Assembly: GCA_947589565.1 (NCBI GenBank)
Contig: CANQBW010000008.1
Span: 1 to 41,220, forward strand
From: an uncultured Clostridia bacterium
GTDB lineage: Bacteria; Bacillota; Clostridia; Christensenellales; Borkfalkiaceae
Reading direction: 5' to 3'
Length of the DNA stretch: 41,220 bases
Below the pieces are notes generated by a model that had not been told where the DNA came from, made no database searches, and saw nothing but the letters and a program-made list of their open reading frames with translations. Positions 32,342-40,797 of this stretch are shown in pieces (the stretch's first letter is position 1; each line of letters opens with the position of its first letter). The position numbers and the translations under genes are program-made.

Positions 32342-33316
32342 ATGCTGAAATATATCATAAAAAGGCTCCTCCTTTCGATCGTGATCCTGGTCGGCGTTTC
32401 TCTGATCATCTACGTGCTCGTGCGGTGTATGCCGTTCGACTTCGTGGAACAGAAGGCGTCTCAGATCAACGGCCTTTCGGAAGAGGCGATCGAAAACATG
32501 AAGAAGATGTACGGACTGGAGGACAACGGGTTTTGGGGAATTATCGGCGGATACTTCACCTGGCTCGGACATCTGGCAAGGTTTGACCTCGGCGACAGCT
32601 TCAAGTTCGGCGCACCTGTTCTTCAGATCATCGTCAGAAACATGGGCGTCTCCTTCGCGGTTGCCTTCATCTCCATCATCTTCGAATATCTGATCGCGAT
32701 CCCGCTCGGCATTACGGCGGCGACCCATCAGTATGCCGTCCGCGACTACGTCGTCACGATCATCGTCATGGTCGGCATCGCGCTCCCGTCCTTCTTCTTT
32801 GCACGGCTGCTTCAGATGCTGTTCTCCGCAAAGCTCGGTTGGTTCCCGTCGACCGGCTTGGAGTTCGGAGGAATGCACGGTTTCCCGCGTTTGATGGATA
32901 TGCTGTGGCACTTGGTCTTGCCGCTGATGTCTGTCATCTTCCTTGGGATCGGCGGAACCATGCGATACACGCGTACGAACATGTTGGAAGTGCTGAATGC
33001 GGATTACATCCGTACGGCGCGCGCGAAGGGATTGGGCGAAGGAAGAGTCATTTACAAGCACGCTTTCCGCAATACGTTGATCCCTCTCGTTACGATGCTT
33101 GCGGGGATCCTGCCCGGACTCTTTTCGGGTGCACTCATCACCGAGCAGATCTTCGGTCTCCCCGGTATCGGTGCGGCTGCTCTTACGGCGACCCAGGCGG
33201 CAGACGTTCCCTTCATCATGAGCTATAACATGTTCATCGCATTTTTGAGTGTCATCGGCGTGCTGCTTTCCGACCTCATGTATATGGTCGTTGACCCTCG
33301 CGTCAAGCTTTCATAA
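32342..33316 (+). CDS. oppB: Oligopeptide ABC transporter permease OppB
   Basis: This 324-aa permease starts MLKYIIKRLLLSIVILVGVSLIIYVLVRCMPFDF, the classic DppB/OppB first helix. About six membrane segments follow, with the EAA loop TRTNMLEVLNADYIRTARAKGLGEGRVIYKHAFRNTLIPL near residues 212-251 that contacts the ATPases. It acts in the cytoplasmic membrane with OppC. It starts 18 bp after the binding protein gene, and oppC follows at 13 bp. Length is normal. Confidence 0.95.
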   Translation: MLKYIIKRLLLSIVILVGVSLIIYVLVRCMPFDFVEQKASQINGLSEEAIENMKKMYGLEDNGFWGIIGGYFTWLGHLARFDLGDSFKFGAPVLQIIVRNMGVSFAVAFISIIFEYLIAIPLGITAATHQYAVRDYVVTIIVMVGIALPSFFFARLLQMLFSAKLGWFPSTGLEFGGMHGFPRLMDMLWHLVLPLMSVIFLGIGGTMRYTRTNMLEVLNADYIRTARAKGLGEGRVIYKHAFRNTLIPLVTMLAGILPGLFSGALITEQIFGLPGIGAAALTATQAADVPFIMSYNMFIAFLSVIGVLLSDLMYMVVDPRVKLS

Positions 33317-33329
33317 GGAGGATCGGAAA

Positions 33330-34526
33330 ATGGATGAAGAAAAGAAAATACATAACGAAAGCCCCGTCTCGGAACCTTCTGTGAAGGCTCCGAGGGCGGA
33401 GGTCTCGACAGATCCCGTCGCAGAGGGGAATGTGGGAGTTCCCACGGAACCTCAGGCGGAGGCGGTGAGAGAGGAGAAGGAGTTTGAAAACGCTCCGCTC
33501 TATCAGACGCCCGAGGACAAAACTCCCGCGGATGACGACACGCCGCTCGACAAGAACGTCAAGCTCATGTCTCCCGCGAGAATGGTCGTGCGCCGTTTCT
33601 TCCGCTCCAAGCTGAGTATCGTCGGTCTTGTGATGCTGGTCTCCCTCCTGCTGTTCTGCTTTGCAGGGCCTCTGGTTTGGAATAAATACCAGGAGACCTA
33701 CCAGGATCCCACGCCGATGATCATGGGCGAAGACCGTATCATCTCGGCTTCGGACGGCGGGGAGACTTACGAGTTTGTGCAGGTCGTCGAGAGAAGATCC
33801 ACCTTCTATATCCTCTCGAATCCGAGTGCTGCGCACCCGTTCGGTACGGATAAGTCGGGTCATGACATTCTGATCCGTCTCATGAAGGGCGGACAGCGTT
33901 CGCTCGGCATCAGCTTCATCGCCGTCTTTACGATCGCGATCATCGGTATCATCTTCGGCGGTATCGCCGGTTACTTCGGAGGTTGGGTGGATAACCTGAT
34001 CATGAGGATCTGCGATATTCTCATGTGTCTGCCCGGACTCCCGCTCATGTTGATCATCGGTACACTGCTCGACGCGCTCGATCTGAAGGGAGAACGAATA
34101 TACTTCCTGATGATGTTCCTGACGATCTTCTCATGGTCGGGCACCGCGCGACTGGTCCGCGGACAGCTCTTGTTCCTGCGAGAACAGGAGTACATGGTGG
34201 CGGCAGAGGCGATGGGCTTCTCGGCTGCGAGAAAGATCTTCAAACATCTGGTCCCGAACGTCCTGCCTCAGTTGATCGTCTCGATGAGCTTGAGCCTCGG
34301 TTCGATGATCCTGTATGAGTCCTCGCTCTCCTACCTCGGCTTAGGTACACAGCCGCCGTTTGCCTCCTGGGGCGCAATGGTCAACGATACGAGCGATATG
34401 GATATTCTGGAGAATCACTTCAATGTTTGGGGCCCTCCCGGAGTGTGCATCATCATCGCAGTGCTCGGCTTCAACTTCATCGGCGACGGCTTGAGAGATG
34501 CGCTTGACCCGAAAATGAGGAGATAA
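33330..34526 (+). CDS. oppC: Oligopeptide ABC transporter permease OppC with acidic N-extension
   Basis: This 398-aa permease has a predicted cytoplasmic N-terminal extension of about 80 acidic/Pro-rich residues (for example EEKKIHNESPVSEPSVK), then the OppC start LMSPARMVVRRFFRSKLSIVGLVML. It has six membrane segments and the EAA loop LREQEYMVAAEAMGFSAARKIFKHLVPNVL. Usual OppC is about 300 aa. A periplasmic-side segment (TYQDPTPMIMGEDRII onward) with AHPFGTDKSGHDIL is typical of DppC. ATG 33330 has AAGGAGGA at 33316-33322. OppD follows after 1 bp. Confidence 0.94.
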   Translation: MDEEKKIHNESPVSEPSVKAPRAEVSTDPVAEGNVGVPTEPQAEAVREEKEFENAPLYQTPEDKTPADDDTPLDKNVKLMSPARMVVRRFFRSKLSIVGLVMLVSLLLFCFAGPLVWNKYQETYQDPTPMIMGEDRIISASDGGETYEFVQVVERRSTFYILSNPSAAHPFGTDKSGHDILIRLMKGGQRSLGISFIAVFTIAIIGIIFGGIAGYFGGWVDNLIMRICDILMCLPGLPLMLIIGTLLDALDLKGERIYFLMMFLTIFSWSGTARLVRGQLLFLREQEYMVAAEAMGFSAARKIFKHLVPNVLPQLIVSMSLSLGSMILYESSLSYLGLGTQPPFASWGAMVNDTSDMDILENHFNVWGPPGVCIIIAVLGFNFIGDGLRDALDPKMRR

Positions 34527-34527
34527 T

Positions 34528-36045
34528 ATGAAATTACCTTTTCTGAAAAAAAACGAAGAGAACAACTCCGACAAGCACTATCTGACCGGGAAAGAAGTCC
34601 GTGAGATCGCCAAGGCGAACAACGAGACGATGCGCCAGCTCGAAAAGAAGAGAACGCGCAAGGCGGAGGAGTCCGAGTTTCTTTCCGAAATGAAGGACCC
34701 GAAGAACATTCTCGAGGTCGATGAGCTTCATACTTACTTCTTTACGGATCAGGGCATTGTCAAAGCCGTCAACGGCGTCTCGTTCGAGGTGCCGCAGGGC
34801 TCGGTCGTCGGGATCGTCGGTGAGTCCGGCTGCGGAAAGTCCGTCACGAGTATGTCCATCATGCAGCTCTTGCAGCGTCCGCAGGGTCAGATCTATTCCG
34901 GCTCCATCCGCTTCAAGTCCTACGATTTCAAGCGGGATGAAAACGGAAAGCCCATTCCCATTTGGGAAAATGACGAAAACGACCAGCCGATCTACGACCC
35001 CGTCTATGTAAAGAAGGGCAAGGAGCCCGTCTGGGACGACGACGAAGCGGGAAATCCCGTCTATGTTCCCGTCGTTGACAAGAAGGGGAACCCCGTTCTC
35101 GACGAGGCGGGCAATCCCAAGACGGAGCGCAGACAGAAAGTCAATTACAAGGGCAAGAAGGTCTTCAAACCCATCTACGAGCAGCAGCTCGACAAGGAGG
35201 GCAAGCCCGTCATGGAGCGCAGACAGAAGCGCGACGAGTACGGCACGAAGATCTACGAAATGGAGGAGAAGGTCTTCGACATCGCTCAGATGCCGATCAG
35301 CGAGATGTACCGCCTCAGAGGCAGACAGATCTCGATGATCTTCCAGGAGCCGATGACCTCCCTCAACCCCGTCTTCACGATCGGGAACCAGTTGGACGAA
35401 GTGACCCTTCTCCACGTTCCCGGTGCGACGAAGGAAGAGGCGAGACGGCGCTCCATCGAGATGCTCAACCTCGTCGGAATTGCAATGCCCGAGCGCGTGT
35501 ACGACTCTTTCCCTCACGAACTTTCGGGTGGTATGCGTCAGCGTGTTATGATCGCTATGGCTCTCGAGGGGAACCCCCGTCTGATCATTGCCGATGAGCC
35601 TACGACCGCACTCGACGTCACCATCCAGGCGCAGATCCTCGATCTGCTCCGTGAATTGAAGGACCGTATCAACGGCTCCATCCTGCTCATCACGCACGAC
35701 TTGGGCGTGATCGCGGAAATGGCGGACTTTGTCGTCGTCATGTACGCGGGCAGGATCATCGAGAGGGGCACCGCATCCGAGATCTTCCATCATCCCATGC
35801 ACCCCTATACCATCGGTCTTCAGAAGAGCAAGCCGACGATGGACTCCGAGGGCGACACGCTGTTCAATATTCCCGGCAACGTCCCCAACCCCATCGATAT
35901 GCCCAACTACTGCTATTTCCGCGAACGCTGCGGTATGTGCGTAGAGAAATGCAAGGGCGACTATCCGGATATGGTGCAGGTCAGTCCTACCCATTGGGTT
36001 GCTTGCCACCTCTACAAAGACTATAAGGAGGAAAGCAAGTCATGA
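34528..36045 (+). CDS. oppD: Oligopeptide ABC transporter ATPase OppD with a large insertion
   Basis: This 505-aa ATPase has a charged N-extension (about 60 residues), Walker A GESGCGKS (about 97-104), Q-loop [10 protein letters not shown] (about 271), signature LSGGMRQR (about 332), Walker B LIIADEP (about 353) and the switch His in LLITHDLG. The C-terminal oligo_HPY part has [14 protein letters not shown]...AC, the Cys pattern of OppD/DppD that can hold an Fe-S cluster. Between Walker A and the Q-loop (about residues 136-250) sits an insert of degenerate units such as [30 protein letters not shown] and [13 protein letters not shown], roughly 115 aa longer than usual. It is coupled to oppF by a 4-bp overlap. 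Confidence 0.93.
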   Translation: MKLPFLKKNEENNSDKHYLTGKEVREIAKANNETMRQLEKKRTRKAEESEFLSEMKDPKNILEVDELHTYFFTDQGIVKAVNGVSFEVPQGSVVGIVGESGCGKSVTSMSIMQLLQRPQGQIYSGSIRFKSYDFKRDENGKPIPIWENDENDQPIYDPVYVKKGKEPVWDDDEAGNPVYVPVVDKKGNPVLDEAGNPKTERRQKVNYKGKKVFKPIYEQQLDKEGKPVMERRQKRDEYGTKIYEMEEKVFDIAQMPISEMYRLRGRQISMIFQEPMTSLNPVFTIGNQLDEVTLLHVPGATKEEARRRSIEMLNLVGIAMPERVYDSFPHELSGGMRQRVMIAMALEGNPRLIIADEPTTALDVTIQAQILDLLRELKDRINGSILLITHDLGVIAEMADFVVVMYAGRIIERGTASEIFHHPMHPYTIGLQKSKPTMDSEGDTLFNIPGNVPNPIDMPNYCYFRERCGMCVEKCKGDYPDMVQVSPTHWVACHLYKDYKEESKS

Positions 36046-37190
36046 GTCCCGAGAATCAGGAAACAAAGCAAGAGACGCCCAAGAAGGACGTCCCCGTGCA
36101 GAAAGATCCGAACGCGGAAGAGGAATTTGCGCATTTCGACGACGCAGCGGAGGCACAGAAGGAGCAAGAGGCGCGCGACGAAAAGGCAAAGCAGGACCTG
36201 GAGCTTCCTCCCGATCCCGATGCGCTCCTGGAAGTCCGTCACCTCAAGAAGTACTTCACCCTTCAAAAGACGATCACGGGCAAGGTGACGCGTTCCCTTC
36301 GCGCCGTGGACGACGTCTCATTCAAGCTCAAAGCGGGAGAGACGATCGGTATCGTCGGTGAGTCGGGCTGCGGCAAGACGACGCTCGGCAGAACGATCTT
36401 GAAGCTCCATCAGCCGACGGACGGCCAGATCTTCTTTGAGGGCGAGGACATTGCAAAATACAAGCCCTCTCAGATGAGACCGCTCCGCACGAAGATGCAG
36501 ATCATCTTCCAGGATCCTTATTCCTCCCTGCCGCCGCGCAGTACGGTCGGCGGGATCCTGTCGGAGCCCGTCCGCGTCCACAAGATCGTCGAGCGGGAAA
36601 ACGTCAGGGACTATGTCCTCAAGATCATGGACCAATGCGGTCTGAGAGACTACTATTACGAGCGTTACCCGCATGAGTTCTCGGGCGGACAGCGCCAGCG
36701 TATCTGTATCGCGCGTGCGCTCTCGGTCAACCCGAAGCTGGTCGTCTGCGACGAGCCTGTCTCCGCACTCGACGTGTCCATTCAGGCGCAGATCATCAAC
36801 CTCTTGAAGGAACTGCAGGAGAAGAACGGCTATACTTATCTGTTCATTTCGCATGACCTGTCGGTCGTCAAGCACATTTCCGACCGCATCGGCGTCATGT
36901 ACCTCGGCTCGATGGTGGAGTTCGGCGACAAGAAGAGCATCTTCTCGAATCCCTTGCACCCCTACACGCAGGCACTGTTCTCTGCGGTGCCCAACCCCAA
37001 CCCCGACGTCAAGATGAACAGAATCGTTCTGAAGGGAGATATTCCCTCTCCCGCGAATCCTCCGTCGGGCTGCCGGTTCCACACCCGCTGCCCCAAGGCA
37101 ATGGAGATCTGCAGCCATATTACGCCGGTGTATAAGGAATACGAGCCCGGTCACTTTGCAGCTTGCCACTGCTATCCTCAGGAGGATTGA
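36042..37190 (+). CDS. oppF: Oligopeptide ABC transporter ATPase OppF
   Basis: This 382-aa ATPase has a charged N-extension of about 55 residues (rich in Glu, Lys and Gln), Walker [10 protein letters not shown] (about 106-114), Q-loop [10 protein letters not shown] (usually SLNP), signature FSGGQRQR, Walker [15 protein letters not shown] and switch His FISHDLSV. The oligo_HPY C-terminus is [20 protein letters not shown]...C...AC. It couples ATP hydrolysis to peptide import with OppD. It overlaps oppD by 4 bp, and its stop overlaps the next start (TGATG). Confidence 0.95.
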   Translation: MSPENQETKQETPKKDVPVQKDPNAEEEFAHFDDAAEAQKEQEARDEKAKQDLELPPDPDALLEVRHLKKYFTLQKTITGKVTRSLRAVDDVSFKLKAGETIGIVGESGCGKTTLGRTILKLHQPTDGQIFFEGEDIAKYKPSQMRPLRTKMQIIFQDPYSSLPPRSTVGGILSEPVRVHKIVERENVRDYVLKIMDQCGLRDYYYERYPHEFSGGQRQRICIARALSVNPKLVVCDEPVSALDVSIQAQIINLLKELQEKNGYTYLFISHDLSVVKHISDRIGVMYLGSMVEFGDKKSIFSNPLHPYTQALFSAVPNPNPDVKMNRIVLKGDIPSPANPPSGCRFHTRCPKAMEICSHITPVYKEYEPGHFAACHCYPQED

Positions 37191-37489
37191 TGGGAAAAGA
37201 GAAGGAAGAAAAGCAGGATCAACCGACCTCGGAAGAGGAAGACGGAAAGAAAAAGAAGGAAAAGAAAGTAAAGGTGATTTACTACGACGACGGGTCCACG
37301 ATCGCGGACATGAGCGGGACCTATGGAAACAAGAAACCGCCGTCCCAGCGTCAGAAATCCACCTTTAAAGAAAAAATGCAGACTTATTTCGCCGTCATGA
37401 AGAAGATGGTCCTTCCCCTGATCTGTACTCTGCTTGCATTCTCGCTCGTCTATCTTTTCTTGCTCATCGTGAGCGGCAACCTATCGTAA
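37190..37489 (+). CDS. Small single-pass membrane protein at the end of the opp operon
   Basis: This 99-aa protein has a highly charged N-terminal part (EEKQDQPTSEEEDGKKKKEK, then VKVIYYDDGSTIADMSG) and one C-terminal membrane helix (MVLPLICTLLAFSLVYLFLLIV, about residues 71-93). The topology would be tail-anchored or N-in. GGAGG at 37181-37185 precedes the ATG, which overlaps the oppF stop. I do not recognise a family. Its place as the last gene of the operon suggests a small accessory subunit or regulator of the transporter; this is inferred. Confidence 0.75.
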   Translation: MGKEKEEKQDQPTSEEEDGKKKKEKKVKVIYYDDGSTIADMSGTYGNKKPPSQRQKSTFKEKMQTYFAVMKKMVLPLICTLLAFSLVYLFLLIVSGNLS

Positions 37490-37504
37490 TCTATCAATCA
37501 AACA

Positions 37505-37546
37505 GAAAAAGAGCCGTTTTTACAAACTGTAAATCGGCTCTTTTTC
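37505..37546 (+). terminator. Intrinsic terminator of the protease-Opp operon
   Basis: A perfect 12-bp stem (GAAAAAGAGCCG, 37505-37516, with CGGCTCTTTTTC, 37535-37546) has an inner short stem TTTAC/GTAAA. The T-run is part of the stem, giving a bidirectional character. Confidence 0.9.
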
Positions 37547-37590
37547 GTTGAGAAGAGAGAAAAATTATCTTATTTCGAAATCTTTCGAAA

Positions 37591-37657
37591 TAAAAACAAC
37601 GTGCGCCGCCCATTTGGCGGCGCACCTGTTAAAGAAAGCGGCTTAATAGCCGCTTTC
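37591..37657 (-). terminator. Two hairpins ending the DegV-family gene
   Basis: Read on the minus strand, the first hairpin (37657-37648 with 37643-37634, GAAAGCGGCT) is followed by a short T-rich tail. The second (37625-37616 with 37610-37601, GTGCGCCGCC, 10 bp) is followed by GTTGTTTTTA. A small palindrome ATTTCGAAA...TTTCGAAAT lies beyond at 37572-37591. Confidence 0.75.
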
Positions 37658-37674
37658 GAAAGATCCCTATGATT

Positions 37675-38613
37675 TTAAAGCTTTTCCGGGACGGGTTTAC
37701 CGGCGGGCAGCTTTTCTGCCGTTGGGGCGGCGTTGCCTCGGCGGTCCTTGCCGTAGAAGAAGAGGGCGACCGTCCCGGGCCCGACGTGGGAGCCCGTGCA
37801 AAGGTCATAGTACTCGATGATGATGTCGCGCACGCCGATCTCGCGGATGAGGTCGGCAAGATGGTTTGCGTCCTCCTCGCAGTCGCAGTGGCAGATCGCG
37901 ACGGTCTGGTTCTGAGGGTCGACCGCACGCTCTCTGTAAGCCTGTGCAAGCGCTGCAAGCGCCTTCTTGCGCCCGTGCTCCTTGCTGAAGAAGACAAGCT
38001 TCGCATTCGCGCTGCCGTCGGCACGAATGATGGGCTTGATATTGAGAAGGGTACCTGCGATGGCGAGCGTCGTCGAAATTCTGCCCGTCTTCTTTAAGTA
38101 CTTGAGGTCGCCGACCGTCACATAGCTGTTCAATTTGTAGGCGTTTTCGATGACCCAATTTGCAGCCGATTCCGCGCTCTCACCGAGATCTCTCAGGTCC
38201 GCTGCCTTCAGGGCGAGCATTCCCTCACCCATGGACGCATTCGCGCTGTCGAGCACATACACTTTGCGTCCCGGGAAGTCCTCCTCGAGCATCCTTTTGG
38301 CTTCCTGCGCCTGTTTGTTCGTGGCGCTGATGCCCGAAGAAATGGTGAAGAGAAGGGCGTCTTTTCCCTCTTTCAGAGAGGGAGCAACGGCGTCGTAGAA
38401 GGTGTGCGCGTTGATGAGAGAGGTCTGAATTTCAGCGCCCGCACGCATCTTTTCATAGAAGTCCTTCGCGATCTTTTCGAAGTCCTCGTCATAGCAGCAC
38501 TGCTCCACGCCGTTGACGCGAAAGTAGTAGGGGATCACGTGAATATTTTTCTTTTGGTGCAAGTCTCTCGGAATGTTAGCACCCGAATCAACATAGATGT
38601 CAAAGCCGTTCAT
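37675..38613 (-). CDS. DegV family fatty-acid-binding protein
   Basis: This 312-aa protein has the DegV pattern: DIYVDSGANIP at the N-terminus, the lipid head-group-binding segments QTSLINAHTFYD and FTISSGISATN, DSANASMGEG, and the second domain YVTVGDLKYLKKTGRIS then LLNIKPIIRADG. DegV/FakB proteins bind fatty acids; FakB partners FakA to phosphorylate exogenous fatty acids. A FakA gene is not in the window, so FakB function is not assured. Length is slightly above the usual 280-290 because of the C-terminal tail. It has its own promoter and a GAGG RBS. It is convergent with the opp operon. Confidence 0.93.
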   Translation of the reverse strand: MNGFDIYVDSGANIPRDLHQKKNIHVIPYYFRVNGVEQCCYDEDFEKIAKDFYEKMRAGAEIQTSLINAHTFYDAVAPSLKEGKDALLFTISSGISATNKQAQEAKRMLEEDFPGRKVYVLDSANASMGEGMLALKAADLRDLGESAESAANWVIENAYKLNSYVTVGDLKYLKKTGRISTTLAIAGTLLNIKPIIRADGSANAKLVFFSKEHGRKKALAALAQAYRERAVDPQNQTVAICHCDCEEDANHLADLIREIGVRDIIIEYYDLCTGSHVGPGTVALFFYGKDRRGNAAPTAEKLPAGKPVPEKL

Positions 38614-38672
38614 GATTACCTCACTTTTTGTTTGAGCTTCCGGCGGCTCCCGCCGCCATCACTTACATTCTT

Positions 38673-38701
38673 ATTTTACCAAATTGACCGCCCAAATACA
38701 A
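38673..38701 (-). promoter_or_regulatory. Promoter of the DegV-family gene
   Basis: On the minus strand, TTGTAT (38701-38696) and TAAAAT (38678-38673) are 17 bp apart. The leader contains a GC hairpin (GGCGGC-TCCC-GCCGCC, 38642-38657) before the RBS. Confidence 0.65.
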
Positions 38702-38741
38702 CCGAAACCGACGAGTTTGCGCTCTCCTCTTTTTTGAAGCG

Positions 38742-38800
38742 CTCTACCGCGTTTTTTAGGCGACTCTACCGCAAAAAATGAGACTCTACTGTGAGTAGAG
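38742..38800. promoter_or_regulatory. CTCTAC repeat array upstream of the cysteine desulfidase operon
   Basis: CTCTAC occurs at 38742-38747, 38764-38769 and 38784-38789 (22 and 20 bp apart, the first two as CTCTACCGC), with an inverted GTAGAG at 38794-38799. The last two form a hairpin ACTCTAC-TGTGA-GTAGAGT. Two-turn spacing suggests a protein-binding array for either divergent promoter (DegV-family gene or desulfidase). The hairpin followed by T-rich sequence could instead be a terminator. Inferred. Confidence 0.45.
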
Positions 38801-38883
38801 TTTACTTTTTTCTATTATTTTTGACAAAATTCTCATTTTTTCGAGAAGTCTTCGCGGTGTTGCAATTTTGCGGGCGCATTCAT

Positions 38884-38912
38884 TTGACATAATACATGAT
38901 TTTTGGTATACT
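38884..38912 (+). promoter_or_regulatory. Sigma-A promoter of the desulfidase-bioY operon
   Basis: A perfect TTGACA at 38884-38889 and TATACT at 38907-38912 are separated by 17 bp. The start site would be near 38919, about 20 nt before the ATG, leaving room for the RBS AGAGGG. Confidence 0.85.
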
Positions 38913-38939
38913 TTTATAAGCAACCAAAGAGGGATCATC

Positions 38940-40205
38940 ATGGAGAATTTTGAAGATATCTTGCAAATTTTGACGGAAGAACTCGTGCCCGCCATGGGCT
39001 GTACGGAGCCGATCTCCCTTGCCTATGCGTCCGCGCTCGCGCAAAAGACGCTTGGGCAGAAGCCCGTCCGTGCGACGGTCACCGTCAGCGGAAACATACT
39101 GAAAAACGTCAAGAGCGTCGTCGTCCCGAACACGGGCGGAATGCGCGGGATCCCCGTCGCCGTCGCGGCGGGCGCCATCTCCGGGAGGCCCGAGGAGAAG
39201 CTCGAGGTCCTCTCCCGTATCGGGAAAAAGGACCAAAAGAGCATCTTGGACTTTCTCGAAAAAGTTCCCATCGAGATCGAAAAGGCGAACGCAGGCTGCA
39301 TTTTCGACATCGGCGTCCGCTTCTTCTCGAAGGATGGGAAGACGGCTTACGTCCGCATCGTCGGGGAGCATACCAACGTCGTGCGCATCGAACGGGACGG
39401 AGAGGTCCTTCTCGATTCTCCCGCGGTGGAGAAAGTCTCTCTGAACAGAAAGAGTTTCGATATTGCAGACGCCTATGAGTTTGCGCAGAAAGTTCCCCTC
39501 GAGCGCATCGAGCCGCTCGTCGGACGTCAGATCGAATGGAATACTTCCATCGGGAAGGAAGGCTTGAAAAAGGCATATGGGGCGCAGATCGGAAGAATTT
39601 TGCTGCGTTCCTACGGCAGGAGCGTCGCAGTCCGCGCTAAGGCGTTGGCTGCCGCCGGTTCCGACGCGCGGATGAACGGCTGCTGCAAGCCCGTGGTCAT
39701 TGTCTCGGGCAGCGGCAACCAGGGAATGACCGCCTGTCTGCCCGTCGTGGTCTATGCGGAACATCTGAAAGTTCCGAGAGAGACTTTGCTTCGCGCGGTG
39801 ACCTTCTCCGACCTTGTCACGATCCGCTTAAAGTCGGGGATCGGAAGATTGTCCGCCTATTGCGGCGCGGTCAGTGCGGGCGTCGGCGCGGGCGCAGGCA
39901 TCTGCTTTCTGCATGGGGGAAATTTCCAAACGATCTCGAAGACGATCTGCAATGCGCTTGCGATCGCCTCGGGGATCGTCTGCGACGGAGCAAAGTCGAG
40001 CTGCGCCGCAAAGATCGCATCCGCCGTTGAGGCGGGATTGCTCGGGTTCCAGATGGCGAGGTGCGGGAGCCGCTTCGAGGGGGGAGACGGCATTGTCGCC
40101 GAGGACCTCGAGGGCACGATCGACAATATCGCCCGCCTTGCCCGCGTCGGAATGCGGGGGACGGACGAGGAGATCATCTCCATCATGATCGGGGATCATA
40201 AATGA
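38940..40205 (+). CDS. L-cysteine desulfidase-like protein (UPF0597/YhaM family)
   Basis: This 421-aa protein belongs to the family of E. coli YhaM/CyuA and archaeal L-cysteine desulfidase, related to Fe-S L-serine dehydratase alpha. It has the N-terminal LVPAMGCTEPISLAYA motif (about residues 13-28), NTGGMRGIPVAVAAG, and the Cys-rich MNGCCKPVVIVSGSGNQGMTACLPV (about 243-267). The C-terminal Cys in AYCGAVSAGVGAGAGIC complete a likely [4Fe-4S] site. Members break L-cysteine into pyruvate, ammonia and sulfide. ATG 38940 has AGAGGG upstream; the longer open frame starts before the promoter. It overlaps bioY by ATGA. The exact substrate is inferred. Confidence 0.87.
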   Translation: MENFEDILQILTEELVPAMGCTEPISLAYASALAQKTLGQKPVRATVTVSGNILKNVKSVVVPNTGGMRGIPVAVAAGAISGRPEEKLEVLSRIGKKDQKSILDFLEKVPIEIEKANAGCIFDIGVRFFSKDGKTAYVRIVGEHTNVVRIERDGEVLLDSPAVEKVSLNRKSFDIADAYEFAQKVPLERIEPLVGRQIEWNTSIGKEGLKKAYGAQIGRILLRSYGRSVAVRAKALAAAGSDARMNGCCKPVVIVSGSGNQGMTACLPVVVYAEHLKVPRETLLRAVTFSDLVTIRLKSGIGRLSAYCGAVSAGVGAGAGICFLHGGNFQTISKTICNALAIASGIVCDGAKSSCAAKIASAVEAGLLGFQMARCGSRFEGGDGIVAEDLEGTIDNIARLARVGMRGTDEEIISIMIGDHK

Positions 40206-40747
40206 AAAAGCTGAAAACAAGATCGACGGCGCGGGACATCGCATATATTGCCCTGTCCGTCTCGCTCATCACCGTCTGCGCCTGGATCACCATTCCCATC
40301 GGGGCGGTGCCCTTCACCCTTCAGACGCTTGCAGTCGCGCTCGTCGGCGCGGTGTTGGGCTGGAAGAGGGGATGTGCCGCGGTCTTCGTCTATATCTTTA
40401 TGGGACTTGTGGGGATCCCCGTCTTTTCGGGCTTCGGCGCGACGGCGAAGCTGTTCGGCGCGACGGGCGGATACATCTTCGGATTTTTGTTCCTTGCGCT
40501 GCTCCCCGCGCTCGTAAAACTTTTGCCCGTCAAGAGGACGGGCGCACGCACCGCCCTCTTTCTCGCCGCCATGATCGTGGGGGACGCGATCTGCTACTTC
40601 TTCGGCACCGTCTGGTTTATGGTTGTCTATGAATGTACGCTCTCCTACGCGCTCACGATGTGCGTGATCCCCTTTCTTCTGCCCGATCTTCTCAAGTTCG
40701 TCGCCGCCGCAGCTCTCGCGGGACGGCTCGAAAAAATCGTCGGATAA
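40202..40747 (+). CDS. bioY: BioY biotin transporter (ECF S component)
   Basis: This 181-aa membrane protein has about six helices and BioY features: IPIGAVPFTLQTLAVALVGAVLG (about residues 33-55), YIFMGLVGIPVFSGF and GATGGYIFGF, then MIVGDAICYFFGTVWFM. BioY binds biotin and usually works with the ECF energizing module. It is translationally coupled to the desulfidase gene by an ATGA overlap, an uncommon pairing. Biotin synthesis genes are not seen, so uptake is probably the supply route. Confidence 0.94.
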   Translation: MKKLKTRSTARDIAYIALSVSLITVCAWITIPIGAVPFTLQTLAVALVGAVLGWKRGCAAVFVYIFMGLVGIPVFSGFGATAKLFGATGGYIFGFLFLALLPALVKLLPVKRTGARTALFLAAMIVGDAICYFFGTVWFMVVYECTLSYALTMCVIPFLLPDLLKFVAAAALAGRLEKIVG

Positions 40748-40764
40748 ACATCATAAAAAAAGAG

Positions 40765-40792
40765 AGTCGGTCCCAAGGGGCCGACTTTTTGC
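40765..40792. terminator. Bidirectional terminator between bioY and the minus-strand membrane protein
   Basis: AGTCGGTCCC pairs with GGGGCCGACT, followed by TTTTTG on the plus side; on the minus side CTCTTTTTT follows the same stem. It sits between convergent genes. Confidence 0.88.
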
Positions 40793-40797
40793 AGAAG

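Noticed and set aside
29684-33061. 1125-aa open frame on the minus strand opposite oppA and oppB
   Set aside because: It spans two real genes and their gap antisense, with no RBS-supported start and no recognisable domain.
34534-36009. 491-aa minus-strand open frame opposite oppD
   Set aside because: The sense frame contains all ABC ATPase motifs; the antisense frame has none and no RBS.
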